A stretch of DNA of 15,877 nt from JAVBKE01 sp031554215 (GCA_031554215.1 JAVBKF010000013.1:1-15877), one strand, 5' to 3'. Counted from the first letter of the stretch, positions 1 to 7,336 are shown. Program-made: numbers and translations. The notes: generated by a model from the letters alone, not told the origin.

Positions 1-480
1 CGGATGGATTTTGCGGAAATTGTGCCGGTTTCTGCGCTTCAAGGAAATAATGTTGATCGTTTGATGACCGTTTTGAAAGGATACTTACCAGAAGGACCAC
101 AGTATTATCCTGCAGATCAGGTGACTGATCATCCAGAACGTTTCATTATTTGTGAATTGATTCGTGAAAAAGCATTGCATCTTACAAGAGAAGAAATTCC
201 CCATTCAATTGCGGTTGTAATGGAGAAGCTGGAGCGCCGTGAAAATACTGAGACGATTCATATTATGGCATCAATTATCATTGAGCGTGATTCACAAAAA
301 GGGATTATTATTGGAAAGCGTGGATCAATGCTGAAGGAGATCGGTCAGCGTGCCAGAGTTGATATTGAGAACCTTCTTGGTAGTAAGATATTCTTGGAAC
401 TCTGGGTGAAAGTGCAAAAAGATTGGCGAAATAAATCTTCGCATCTTCGTGATATCGGATTTAGTGAAGATGAATACTAG
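1..480 (+). CDS. era: GTPase Era, C-terminal part (5' truncated by window edge)
   Basis: Era is an essential GTPase that binds 16S rRNA near its 3' end and assists assembly of the 30S subunit. Only the last 159 codons are present; the open frame runs to the window edge, so the true start lies outside. The fragment begins at the G5 region of the GTPase fold (VPVSALQGNN, about residues 8-17 of the visible part). It continues into the C-terminal KH domain, whose signature GIIIGKRGSMLKEIG lies around residues 100-114, followed by the family ending VKVQKDWRNK and a short acidic tail. Full-length Era is about 300 residues, so about half is visible. Era commonly precedes recO in Firmicutes, as here. 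Nothing in the visible part looks damaged. Confidence 0.97.
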   Translation, partial: RMDFAEIVPVSALQGNNVDRLMTVLKGYLPEGPQYYPADQVTDHPERFIICELIREKALHLTREEIPHSIAVVMEKLERRENTETIHIMASIIIERDSQKGIIIGKRGSMLKEIGQRARVDIENLLGSKIFLELWVKVQKDWRNKSSHLRDIGFSEDEY

Positions 481-642
481 ACAGCAACTTTGCACATGTT
501 TGACTAGTGTAGCATAAGCTTCTTGTCCCACTGACATGGCTTTGCCAAGTGCTGAAATATAGTGGGTATTCATGCCTGATTGGAACGAGGCTATCGTCTG
601 GAGACAGGCTTTTCGTTTCTCTGGAAGGAATATGACATCATT
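481..642 (-). pseudogene. Unidentified minus-strand coding-like fragment after era
   Basis: The 349 bases between era and yqzL hold no plus-strand gene. On the minus strand, a frame free of stops from 642 down to the era stop region reads like a helical protein: it contains LPEKRKACLQTIASFQSG and then NTHYISALGKAMSVGQEAYA. It opens right after an in-frame TAA (plus 643-645), its only ATG is internal (complement of 571-573), no ribosome binding site precedes that ATG, and the frame would run 150 bases antisense into era. I see it as a possible remnant of a lost gene, or chance. I do not recognise the family. The rest of the gap (643-810) shows no convincing promoter or hairpin. Confidence 0.2.
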
Positions 643-829
643 TTAGTTTGCTGACGATCCGATACAAAATTGGAAACAAAACAAAAAATAAATAGTGGAT
701 CCGAATGGGATACTAAGTGAGTAAGGTAATCGGCATTTCTGGCGGAAGACTTTTCTAGTTTATCCAAAGGTGACGACGATGCATTTCAAAATGGGGAGCA
801 TTTTTTACTAAAAAAGGTGGGCTTTATTT

Positions 830-934
830 ATGAAAGACTTGACCTGGAATATCTTCAGTTTGACTGGCAACATTGAAAGTTATTTGTTATATAGAGAAAT
901 TGAAAATGAATCAATCAGTCCTAATTTGGACTAA
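830..934 (+). CDS. yqzL: YqzL family small protein
   Basis: This is a 34-codon gene of the YqzL family, small Bacillales proteins of unknown function encoded just before recO. It starts at ATG 830 with the ribosome binding site AAAAAGGTGGG (811-821) nine bases upstream and ends at TAA 932-934. The sequence begins MKDLTWNIFSLTGNIESYL, then LYREIENESI; the family hallmark is a W-x-x-F-S-x-T-G-x-[IV]-x-x-YL core followed by a short charged tail, and all of that is visible. It is somewhat shorter than the roughly 45-residue Bacillus version because the tail ends early. The stop lies 16 bases before the recO start, so translational coupling is likely. The family assignment is from memory of the motif. 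Confidence 0.8.
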   Translation: MKDLTWNIFSLTGNIESYLLYREIENESISPNLD

Positions 935-950
935 GAATGTGGTGGCAAGT

Positions 951-1727
951 TTGTTAGGAAAATGTGAAGGGATTATTATTCGGACACTTGATTATGGCGA
1001 ATCAGCGAGAATTCTAACGATTTATTCAAAGGAATTAGGGAAGGTTTCAGTAATGGCGCGTGGCGTGAGAAAACAACAGAGTAAGTTTGCTGGTGCCGCG
1101 CAGCTATTTAATCATGGCTACTTTCTGTTTCATATTGGGAGCGGCATGGGGACCTTGCAACAGGCCGAAGTGATCAACGGATTTCGCCATATTCGTGAGG
1201 ATATTTTCCGTACATCCTATGTGACGTACATGGCAGAACTACTTGACCGAGCAATAGAAGAGAAACAGGCGAGTAGTTCTTTGTACGCGCTGTTTCTAGG
1301 ACTTTTGAATTACATAGATGAAGGATATGATGAGGAAGTACTGGTCAATATTTTCGAGGTGAAAATGCTGTCGCATTTAGGGATTACGCCCGAACTGAAT
1401 CGCTGTGTGAATTGCGGTGCAACCGAAGGTCACTTTGCTTTTTCAATTCAGGAAGGTGGTCTGATTTGTCACCATTGCGTGAGCGAAGATCGATACGTGA
1501 TGCCAGTTTCAGTGACTGTGATCAAGCTGCTACGTTTATTTCAACATATTGATATTCGTAGACTTGGTGAGGTCACTATATCCCCCGATACCAAGCTTGA
1601 GCTGAGAACACTGATCAATATTTATTACGACCGGAACTCAGGACTGCAATTGAAGTCAAAGAAGTTTTTGGAACAGGTAAATAGTTTGCGAGATGCACTA
1701 AGTCCCACAGCCAGTCCAAGTGACTAA
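951..1727 (+). CDS. recO: DNA repair protein RecO
   Basis: RecO loads RecA onto SSB-coated single-stranded DNA together with RecR during recombinational repair. The protein has an N-terminal OB fold (CEGIIIRTLDYGESARILT at the start, then KVSVMARGVRK), a helical middle, and a C-terminal zinc finger with CVNC at residues 152-155 and CHHC at 173-176. It ends in a helix with LKSKKFLEQV, typical of the family. I choose TTG 951 as start: the family begins one to four residues before KCEGI, a GGTGG (941-945) lies five bases upstream, and the length becomes 258 residues, close to the usual 250-260. An upstream ATG at 873 in the same frame would overlap yqzL by 62 bases and add 26 residues absent from RecO proteins. 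Likely co-expressed with yqzL. Confidence 0.93.
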   Translation: MLGKCEGIIIRTLDYGESARILTIYSKELGKVSVMARGVRKQQSKFAGAAQLFNHGYFLFHIGSGMGTLQQAEVINGFRHIREDIFRTSYVTYMAELLDRAIEEKQASSSLYALFLGLLNYIDEGYDEEVLVNIFEVKMLSHLGITPELNRCVNCGATEGHFAFSIQEGGLICHHCVSEDRYVMPVSVTVIKLLRLFQHIDIRRLGEVTISPDTKLELRTLINIYYDRNSGLQLKSKKFLEQVNSLRDALSPTASPSD

Positions 1728-1809
1728 TTGTGGATGAGTATGATCTACGGAGAAGTAGACTGTGATGAATGTTTTAAGATAGATTCGTTTAAAAAAGGAG
1801 AGGTCTTCA

Positions 1810-2592
1810 TTGAAAAAGTTATTTGTACTCAGCGATATTCATGGGGAAATCTCTATGCTCAAGGAATTGCTGACCCATTGGGATAGCCAAAATGAAATAT
1901 TAGTTATTGCAGGAGATATGGTTGATCGGGGTGAGAACCCTTATGAAACAGTGGTTCATTTATTGGCGTTAGAAAAAACCTATCCAGATCGAGTGAAATT
2001 GTTGAAGGGTAATCACGAAGAGCTTTTCCTAGATTGGCTCGATGACCCAGAAGGGCCTCGGAGCTTTTTTCCAAATGGTGGTGGTAGAAAGACAATTCTT
2101 TCGTTCTTGAATAATCTTCCTGAACGAGGTTCATACGTTGATGACGATAACAAGTTTATTGTCAGTCACGCTGAGCTAGCAAGTCTGATTAAGGCGGAAT
2201 ACCCAGCGATAATTCAGGCAATTCGCGATTTATTGTTGTCCTATAGAAATGGTGATTTCTTGATCGTCCATGCCGGAATTCGTTTGAATAATCAATTAAA
2301 TCAGCAAGAACAAGCCGATTTACTCTGGATACGGGACGAATTCTATGGCGCGGATGTTCAGAATGACACAGGGCTTCGGGTTGTGTTTGGTCATACGCCA
2401 ACGCCGGTTCTGACTAAAACAACCAATACTGATGTATGGATGTCCACCTGTAAAACAAAGATTGGCATTGATGGTGGTGCTGTTTTCGGTGGTACCTTAA
2501 ACGGCTTGAAAATTGACACTGAGACGGGGGCACTTGAAACGATTCAAGTGAAACATCCAACGTTAGCTGGTTATAAAAATGATGCACTTTAA
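1810..2592 (+). CDS. PPP-type metallophosphatase (PrpA/PrpE-like)
   Basis: This is a calcineurin-like phosphoesterase of the PPP branch, which includes serine/threonine protein phosphatases and Ap4A hydrolases. The dinuclear metal site motifs are all visible: DIHG (residues 9-12), GDMVDRG (35-41), GNHE (67-70), a later metal histidine in VHAG (H154) and another in FGHTP (H195). It starts at TTG 1810 with AAAAGGAGAGG (1793-1803) upstream. The 260 residues are a little longer than E. coli PrpA (about 218). It sits between recO and a Nif3 gene, a position where Bacillus has no such gene. The substrate cannot be told from the sequence: protein phosphoserine/threonine, Ap4A or another phosphoester are all possible. 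It is probably a soluble cytoplasmic enzyme, as there is no signal peptide or membrane segment. Confidence 0.88.
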   Translation: MKKLFVLSDIHGEISMLKELLTHWDSQNEILVIAGDMVDRGENPYETVVHLLALEKTYPDRVKLLKGNHEELFLDWLDDPEGPRSFFPNGGGRKTILSFLNNLPERGSYVDDDNKFIVSHAELASLIKAEYPAIIQAIRDLLLSYRNGDFLIVHAGIRLNNQLNQQEQADLLWIRDEFYGADVQNDTGLRVVFGHTPTPVLTKTTNTDVWMSTCKTKIGIDGGAVFGGTLNGLKIDTETGALETIQVKHPTLAGYKNDAL

Positions 2593-2664
2593 TTGTGCTT
2601 TTATGGAATGAAGGAACCAGTGGTTTGGATGTTTGGTTTCAAATGAAGGGGAGGAGATATCATC

Positions 2665-3477
2665 ATGAAGACTGCTAATGGACATGAATTAATCCAATTA
2701 TTTGAGCAAATAGCGCCTCGGCGCTATGCTATTTCAGGCGATAATATTGGTTGGCAAATTGGTGATCGAAATCGGTCAGTGGCGAGGGTACTGATTACCC
2801 TTGATGTGACTGAATCTGTTGTACAGGAAGCAATTGACAAGCAGGTTGATTGTATCTTTGCTCATCACCCATTACTGTATCGCCCATTAAAGCAAATTGT
2901 TCCCGAACAGCTGCAGGGCCGCATTGTCGAACAATTAATTACCGAGAAAATCAGTTTGTTTGTCGCCCATACAAATTTAGATACTGCAAACGGAGGGGTA
3001 AATGATTTGCTGGCAGAAGCCTTACAGCTTGAGCAGGTGAAGCACATGGAGACTCATTACCGTGATGAGCAGTCTGGTGAAGCACTTGGGATTGGCCGGA
3101 TTGGTTATTTAAGTGAAGCTGTTTCTTTAGAGACATTGGCACTACAAGTGAAGCAGGCTTATGCGCTGGATCATGTCCGTATTGTTGGTGATCTACAGCA
3201 AGATATACGAAAGGTAGCAGTTGTTGGTGGCAGTGGTGCCGATTATATTTCAAAGGCGAAATTTAAGGGAGCGGATTGTTTAGTGACTGGCGATATTTCC
3301 TATCATTATGCCGTCGATGCGAAACAAGAAGGCATCTGTCTGATTGATGCCGGTCATACGATTGAAAAAATAATGATACAAGGTGTGTGTCAATCATTAC
3401 AGGCACTTGTTGGTGAACAGTATCAGGTGACAATATTACCGTCGGAAATTGATACCAATCCTTTTGTTGTGCGGTAA
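2665..3477 (+). CDS. Nif3-like dinuclear metal center protein (YqfO/YbgI type)
   Basis: A member of the Nif3/NIF3L1 family (COG0327). These are toroidal hexamers with a dinuclear metal site; a GTP cyclohydrolase I type 2 activity has been proposed, but the cellular role is unsettled. Metal ligands are visible as AHHPLL, AHTNLD and, near the C-terminus, DAGHTIEK. The protein is 270 residues, the short YbgI-like form; B. subtilis YqfO is about 370 residues because of a PII-like insert in the middle, which is absent here. The start at ATG 2665 is supported by GGGGAGGAG (2648-2656) with eight bases of spacing. In Bacillus and Staphylococcus this gene follows trmK; here it lies 9 kb away between the phosphatase and glyS, indicating relocation. 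Confidence 0.92.
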   Translation: MKTANGHELIQLFEQIAPRRYAISGDNIGWQIGDRNRSVARVLITLDVTESVVQEAIDKQVDCIFAHHPLLYRPLKQIVPEQLQGRIVEQLITEKISLFVAHTNLDTANGGVNDLLAEALQLEQVKHMETHYRDEQSGEALGIGRIGYLSEAVSLETLALQVKQAYALDHVRIVGDLQQDIRKVAVVGGSGADYISKAKFKGADCLVTGDISYHYAVDAKQEGICLIDAGHTIEKIMIQGVCQSLQALVGEQYQVTILPSEIDTNPFVVR

Positions 3478-3870
3478 GGTGATCGCTGTGGACGGAACGC
3501 TCGAGAACCGAGTTGTCCGCTAGTGTTCTATCAAGTCAATCAGCAACAGTGAATTATTTCGCTGGAAATAAGAAGTTTCGACATGATGTGGCAAATTACG
3601 TCAGACAGAAATCGACCACTTAGTTTGCCTTTCGTTTAAAGGGAAAACCCAGACCGCTTACTTTTTTTAAAAATTACCATACCTCATTATTTCTCCGGTC
3701 CATTATGAGACCATTTTCCCTAGACTGTGTCTGAAAAAGATTTAAGAAGAATTTCCCGCTTAACTTTGTCGCTAAATTTTGTGGAAAAAGTCTTAGCTAC
3801 AACGTGTGCTGCCCCTTCTGTTTGCTAAATCGAAGATTTAGAACGCATCGTAGAATTCACCGATATCCTC
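3478..3870. other. Long gap before the glyS leader
   Basis: There is no gene in these 393 bases. A stem-loop at 3488-3520 pairs GTGGAC with GTCCGC and, inside, CTCG with CGAG around AGAAC. It lies just after nif3 but lacks a U-tract, so it would be at best a weak terminator. The same bases contain an 11-codon frame (GTG 3488 to TAG 3521) preceded by AAGGTGATC, possibly the stump of a lost gene. A second hairpin at 3825-3841 is a perfect CTAAATC/GATTTAG stem with a GAA loop, also without a U-tract. The remainder shows stops in all frames and nothing I recognise. Confidence 0.5.
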
Positions 3871-3899
3871 TTGACTTTTTTGGCAATAATGATTATAGT
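3871..3899 (+). promoter_or_regulatory. Sigma-A-type promoter of the glyS leader
   Basis: TTGACT (3871-3876) and TATAGT (3894-3899) are separated by exactly 17 bases, each one mismatch from the consensus. Transcription would begin near 3906, just upstream of the T-box stem I, so the promoter drives the glyS leader. Confidence 0.75.
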
Positions 3900-3905
3900 C
3901 AACAG

Positions 3906-4127
3906 TAATTAAATATTTTATGATGATGAGGATTAGTACCCACACACGATGATTTGAAGCGAATCCAGAATGGTGCGAGCTGGGTATAACAGTGTTTGGC
4001 GAAGGCAACCTAGGCGTAAAATAGACTCGAGTGGCTACGTAGAATATACATAGCAAATAGGGTGGAACCACGGGCTAGCGCTCGTCCCTATGCGGATTTT
4101 TCGCGTAGTGACGGACGTTTATTTTTT
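3906..4127 (+). ncRNA. Glycine T-box riboswitch (glyS leader)
   Basis: This leader RNA senses uncharged tRNA-Gly and lets glyS be transcribed when glycine charging is low. Stem I has the AGTA motif (3935-3938), a helix CCACACAC (3940-3947) with GTGTTTGG (3992-3999, one mismatch), and an apical helix TCCAG (3964-3968) with CTGGG (3980-3984) enclosing GGTGCGAG. The specifier lies in GAAGGCA, with GGC, a glycine codon, at 4004-4006, the same context as in the B. subtilis glyQS leader. The T-box sequence AGGGTGGAACCACG is at 4059-4072. The antiterminator is AGGG (4059-4062) with CCCT (4086-4089), a TGGAACC bulge, and ACGGGC (4070-4075) with GCTCGT (4080-4085) closing a TAGC loop. It competes with the terminator at 4083-4127. 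Confidence 0.95.
4083..4127 (+). terminator. T-box-controlled intrinsic terminator
   Basis: CGTCC (4083-4087) plus CTATGCG (4088-4094) pair with CGCGTAG (4102-4108) and GGACG (4113-4117) across a GATTTTT loop and a TGAC bulge, followed by TTTATTTTTT (4118-4127). The 5' arm shares CGTCCCT with the antiterminator, so the two folds exclude each other. Confidence 0.9.
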
Positions 4128-4147
4128 GATCAATTGGAGGGGTTACA

Positions 4148-5542
4148 ATGACTGAACAGAAGCAATTTACAATGGAGCAAATTGTATCACATGCAAAACA
4201 TAGAGGATTTGTATTTCCTGGTTCTGAGATTTATGGTGGGCTTGCAAATACGTGGGATTATGGTCCTTTGGGCGTGGAGCTCAAGAATAATATCAAGAAA
4301 GCTTGGTGGAAGAAGTTTATCCAAGAATCACCGATGAATGAGGGGCTTGATGCAGCAATCTTGATGAACCCGCGCGTATGGGAAGCATCTGGTCATGTTG
4401 GCGGATTCAACGATCCGATGATTGATTGTAAGGATTGTAAGGCGAGGCATCGTGCAGATAAGTTAATCGAGGAAGCGCTGAGTAGCAAAGGAATCGAGCT
4501 GATTGTTGATGGGTTATCTTTCGATAAGATGGGCGCGCTAATTGCTGAACATCAGATTGCTTGTCCAGATTGCGGCAAGAATCATTTTACCGAGATTCGT
4601 CAGTTTAATTTAATGTTTAAAACAGAGATTGGTGTGACTGAAAATAATACAAGTGCGGTATATTTACGCCCGGAAACGGCACAGGGGATTTTTGTTAATT
4701 TCAAAAATGTGCAACGTAGCATGCGTAAGAAATTGCCGTTTGGTATCGGGCAGATTGGTAAGAGTTTCCGAAATGAAATTACACCAGGTAACTTTATTTT
4801 CCGAACGCGTGAATTTGAACAAATGGAACTTGAATTCTTCTGCAAGCCCGGGGAAGAGTTAGAGTGGTATGCCCACTGGAAGGCATTCGTGAACAATTGG
4901 TTATTGTCACTCGGGTTATCTGCTGAGAAACTCCGGGCACGTGATCATGATCCAGAGGAGTTGTCACATTATAGTAATGCGACGGTTGATTTTGAGTATC
5001 AATTCCCGTTCGGTTGGGGTGAACTCTGGGGTATTGCTTCTCGAACTGATTTCGATTTAAAACGTCATATGGAGCACTCTGGTGAAGATTTTCATTATGC
5101 AGAGCCAGAAACAAATGTGAAATATGTTCCTTACTGTATTGAACCGGCAGTTGGTGTTGACCGTCTTACATTAGCGTATTTAATTGATTCCTATGACGAG
5201 GAAACGCTAGAAGATGGTTCAGCAAGGACGATTATGCATTTGCATCCAGCACTCGCGCCGATTAAAGCAGCGGTATTGCCTTTGTCTAAAAAGCTTTCTG
5301 AGAAGGCACATGAGGTCTATGCGCAGCTGGCGAAAGAACTGGTTGTTAATTACGATGATGCAGGAGCAATTGGGCGCCGTTACCGGAGACATGATGAAAT
5401 TGGGACACCGTTCTGTGTCACCATTGACTTTGACACATTAGAAGATCAGATGGTGACCGTTCGTGACCGAGATTCAATGGCGCAGTCGCGGGTAGCGATT
5501 ACTGAATTAAATGCATTTTTACATGAACAGATTAGATTCTAG
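4148..5542 (+). CDS. glyS: Glycine--tRNA ligase, single-chain dimeric type
   Basis: A class II aminoacyl-tRNA synthetase that charges tRNA-Gly with glycine. It is the eukaryote-like alpha2 form, 464 residues, and not the alpha2beta2 GlyQ/GlyS enzyme of B. subtilis. An N-terminal segment with SEIYGGLANTWDYGPLG forms the motif 1 region. A zinc-binding insertion has Cys pairs C94/C97 and C139/C142. Motif 2 is visible as FRNEITPGNFIFRTREFEQ and motif 3 as GVDRLTLAYL, followed by a C-terminal anticodon-binding domain (GAIGRRYRRHDEIGTPFCVT). ATG 4148 is preceded by GGAGGGG (4136-4142). Expression is controlled by the T-box directly upstream. The same form is known from staphylococci and several bacillacean genera. 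Confidence 0.97.
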   Translation: MTEQKQFTMEQIVSHAKHRGFVFPGSEIYGGLANTWDYGPLGVELKNNIKKAWWKKFIQESPMNEGLDAAILMNPRVWEASGHVGGFNDPMIDCKDCKARHRADKLIEEALSSKGIELIVDGLSFDKMGALIAEHQIACPDCGKNHFTEIRQFNLMFKTEIGVTENNTSAVYLRPETAQGIFVNFKNVQRSMRKKLPFGIGQIGKSFRNEITPGNFIFRTREFEQMELEFFCKPGEELEWYAHWKAFVNNWLLSLGLSAEKLRARDHDPEELSHYSNATVDFEYQFPFGWGELWGIASRTDFDLKRHMEHSGEDFHYAEPETNVKYVPYCIEPAVGVDRLTLAYLIDSYDEETLEDGSARTIMHLHPALAPIKAAVLPLSKKLSEKAHEVYAQLAKELVVNYDDAGAIGRRYRRHDEIGTPFCVTIDFDTLEDQMVTVRDRDSMAQSRVAITELNAFLHEQIRF

Positions 5543-5570
5543 ACATCAAACATTTGGTGAATGAACCTAT

Positions 5571-5602
5571 AATGAACGCCATGGATATCCATGGCGTTCA
5601 TT
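5571..5602. terminator. 32-base perfect palindrome after glyS
   Basis: AATGAACGCCATGGAT (5571-5586) is followed at once by its exact reverse complement (5587-5602). As RNA it folds into a stem of about 14 pairs. It lies 28 bases after the glyS stop and before the ccpN promoter, a sensible place for a terminator. However, the downstream bases GAGGGTGTG form no U-tract, so it may instead be a 3'-end stabiliser or a dyad for a DNA-binding protein. Confidence 0.5.
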
Positions 5603-5678
5603 GAGGGTGTGAGTAGAGAATGACAGGGGAATATGCAATCGTTTTGACCTTTTTTCAAACATAGTGTGGAGAAAAATA

Positions 5679-5706
5679 TTAACTACAGCGATAAATAGGT
5701 TATAAT
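5679..5706 (+). promoter_or_regulatory. Putative ccpN promoter
   Basis: A perfect -10 TATAAT (5701-5706) has TTAACT (5679-5684) 16 bases upstream as a modest -35. The predicted start, near 5713, is about 35 bases before the ccpN start codon. Confidence 0.5.
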
Positions 5707-5747
5707 ATTGATAATTATGTCACACTAATATAGGAAAAGTGATCGCT

Positions 5748-6371
5748 ATGACGTTAAATAAAAGACAAGAGCAGATTCTGCAAATTGTCAAAGAGAGTGG
5801 ACCAATTACTGGTGAGAGTATTGCTGAACGGATTAATTTGACGCGGGCAACTTTGCGTCCAGATTTGGCGATTCTGACAATGAGTGGTTATTTAGATGCT
5901 CGTCCACGTTTAGGGTATTATTATAAGGGACGCCCAAAGCCGAAACTATTGATGGATTATCTAGAAAAATGGCGTGTTAAGGAATTTCAGTCAATCCCTG
6001 TTGTTGTCAATGAGGAAATCTCTGCCTATAATGCAGTTTGTTCAATGTTTCTAGAAGATGTTGGCACATTATTTGTTGTTGATAAAAACAATACACTAAC
6101 AGGTGTTGTTTCCCGGAAAGATTTACTGAGAGCGAGTATTGGTAACAATAACCTGCATTCGATTCCGGTGCATGTAGTGATGACGAGAATGCCGAATATT
6201 ACTATGTGTGAAAAAGAAAACACATTACTTGAGGTTGCGCAGAAACTAATTGAACAGCAAATTGATTCATTGCCTGTTGTCAAGAAGATGGACGGCGGCT
6301 ATGAAGTCGTTGGTCGTATCACGAAAACAAATATTACCAAGGCGTTTCTACAATTGGCGCTAACTGAGTAA
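5748..6371 (+). CDS. ccpN: CcpN-type transcriptional regulator (HTH plus two CBS domains)
   Basis: CcpN represses gluconeogenic genes (gapB, pckA) in B. subtilis during growth on glucose and senses the ATP/ADP state. An N-terminal winged helix-turn-helix contains LNKRQEQILQIVKESGPITG and the characteristic LTRATLRPDLAILTMSGYL. Two CBS domains follow from about residue 75, with VVVNEEISAYNAV and later GVVSRKDLLRASIG, then VMTRMPNI and GRITKTNITKAF. I choose ATG 5748 (207 residues) because it agrees with the family start close to LNKRQE. The upstream GTG 5739 in the same frame lies only three bases after the AGGA (5732-5735). ppsR lies 78 bases downstream, as in other Bacillales, and is probably in the same transcript. 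Confidence 0.93.
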   Translation: MTLNKRQEQILQIVKESGPITGESIAERINLTRATLRPDLAILTMSGYLDARPRLGYYYKGRPKPKLLMDYLEKWRVKEFQSIPVVVNEEISAYNAVCSMFLEDVGTLFVVDKNNTLTGVVSRKDLLRASIGNNNLHSIPVHVVMTRMPNITMCEKENTLLEVAQKLIEQQIDSLPVVKKMDGGYEVVGRITKTNITKAFLQLALTE

Positions 6372-6449
6372 CCGGTCTGTTGCAAAGCCGATATTCATGA
6401 GAAAATTTGAAGTTCATCTCCCATCACATTATAGAAAGAGTGTTTAAAT

Positions 6450-7259
6450 ATGCCCGATTCCATTATTTATGTAGTGTCAGACTCTGTTGGCGAAACCGCA
6501 GAAGTATTCACTAATGCTGCACTGATTCAATTCCATGACCACAAGTTCCATCTAAAGCGTCGTTCATTTATTGAGGATTTGGCTCAGATTGATGAGATTG
6601 TTGACGAGGCTTTAGTGGATGATGCTATTATTGTCTACACATTAATTAAAAATGAAATGCGTGCTTACCTTGAACTTCGCGCTAAGGAAAAAGGGCTGTA
6701 CAGTTATGATATATTTGGTACATTTATTGAAATTGTTGAGCGTAAATATAACACGTCAGCGGCACTTGAACTTGGGCTAACCCATCGTTTAGATGAGCAG
6801 TATTTTCAGAAAATCGAAGCAGTAGAGTTTGCTGTTAAATATGATGATGGCCGGGACCCCTCAGGTATCTTGAAATCGGACATTGTCCTTTTAGGGGTTT
6901 CTCGTACATCGAAAACGCCTCTGTCGCAGAATTTAGCGCACAAAGGTTACAAGGTTACCAATATTCCAATCGTACCCGAGGTCGATCCACCAGAGGAGCT
7001 ATTTCAGATTGACCCGGCAAAGTGTGTTGGTCTTGTGACAACACCCGAACAATTGATGTATATTCGTAAGGAACGCTTAAAGTCACTCGGGCTGAACGAT
7101 GATGCTATTTACGCAGATATCAACCGAATTGAGGCGGAGCTTGCTTATTTTAATCAGATCATTCAAAAGGTCGGTTGTACAGTGCTAGATGTGTCTAATA
7201 AAGCCATTGAAGAAACGGCTTACACAATTGATCAATTGCTGAAACATACACACCTATGA
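6450..7259 (+). CDS. ppsR: PPDK/PEP synthase regulatory protein (kinase/pyrophosphorylase)
   Basis: This DUF299 family protein is a bifunctional enzyme that inactivates pyruvate phosphate dikinase or PEP synthase by ADP-dependent threonine phosphorylation and reactivates it by phosphate-dependent dephosphorylation. The N-terminus IIYVVSDSVGETAE is typical, and a P-loop-like motif GVSRTSKTP is at residues 149-157. Further family blocks are DDGRDPSGILKSDIVLLG and NIPIVPEVDPPEELF. The length of 269 residues is normal. AAAGAG (6435-6440) precedes ATG 6450. It follows ccpN, which controls gluconeogenesis at the transcriptional level, so the pair can regulate carbon flow to PEP at two levels. B. 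subtilis has yqxD between this gene and dnaG; it is missing here. Confidence 0.94.
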   Translation: MPDSIIYVVSDSVGETAEVFTNAALIQFHDHKFHLKRRSFIEDLAQIDEIVDEALVDDAIIVYTLIKNEMRAYLELRAKEKGLYSYDIFGTFIEIVERKYNTSAALELGLTHRLDEQYFQKIEAVEFAVKYDDGRDPSGILKSDIVLLGVSRTSKTPLSQNLAHKGYKVTNIPIVPEVDPPEELFQIDPAKCVGLVTTPEQLMYIRKERLKSLGLNDDAIYADINRIEAELAYFNQIIQKVGCTVLDVSNKAIEETAYTIDQLLKHTHL

Positions 7260-7294
7260 TAAAGGAAATCATGAAAAAGCATTCAAAAGGTGTA

Positions 7295-7336
7295 CCTTTG
7301 CCAAGCAAGCATGTAGATGCTGGTTTAGGCAAATGG
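7295..7336 (+). terminator. Weak terminator-like hairpin after ppsR
   Basis: In the 298-base gap before dnaG, TTTGCC (7297-7302) pairs with GGCAAA (7328-7333), with an inner GCAT/ATGC stem around GTAG. A T-run comes only at 7351-7356, about 17 bases later, so termination is uncertain. The same gap holds a CACAAT-TT-ATTGTG dyad (7504-7517) upstream of dnaG. I see no clear promoter and no trace of yqxD. Confidence 0.3.

Noticed and set aside
873..950. Upstream extension of recO from ATG 873
   Set aside because: It overlaps yqzL, has no ribosome binding site of its own and adds residues not found in RecO proteins.
4600..5114. Overlapping long frames inside glyS and other genes on both strands
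   Set aside because: They lie within clearly recognised genes, lack ribosome binding sites and give low-complexity or unrecognisable translations.
5739..5747. GTG 5739 as the ccpN start
   Set aside because: It lies three bases after the AGGA site; ATG 5748 matches the family N-terminus better.
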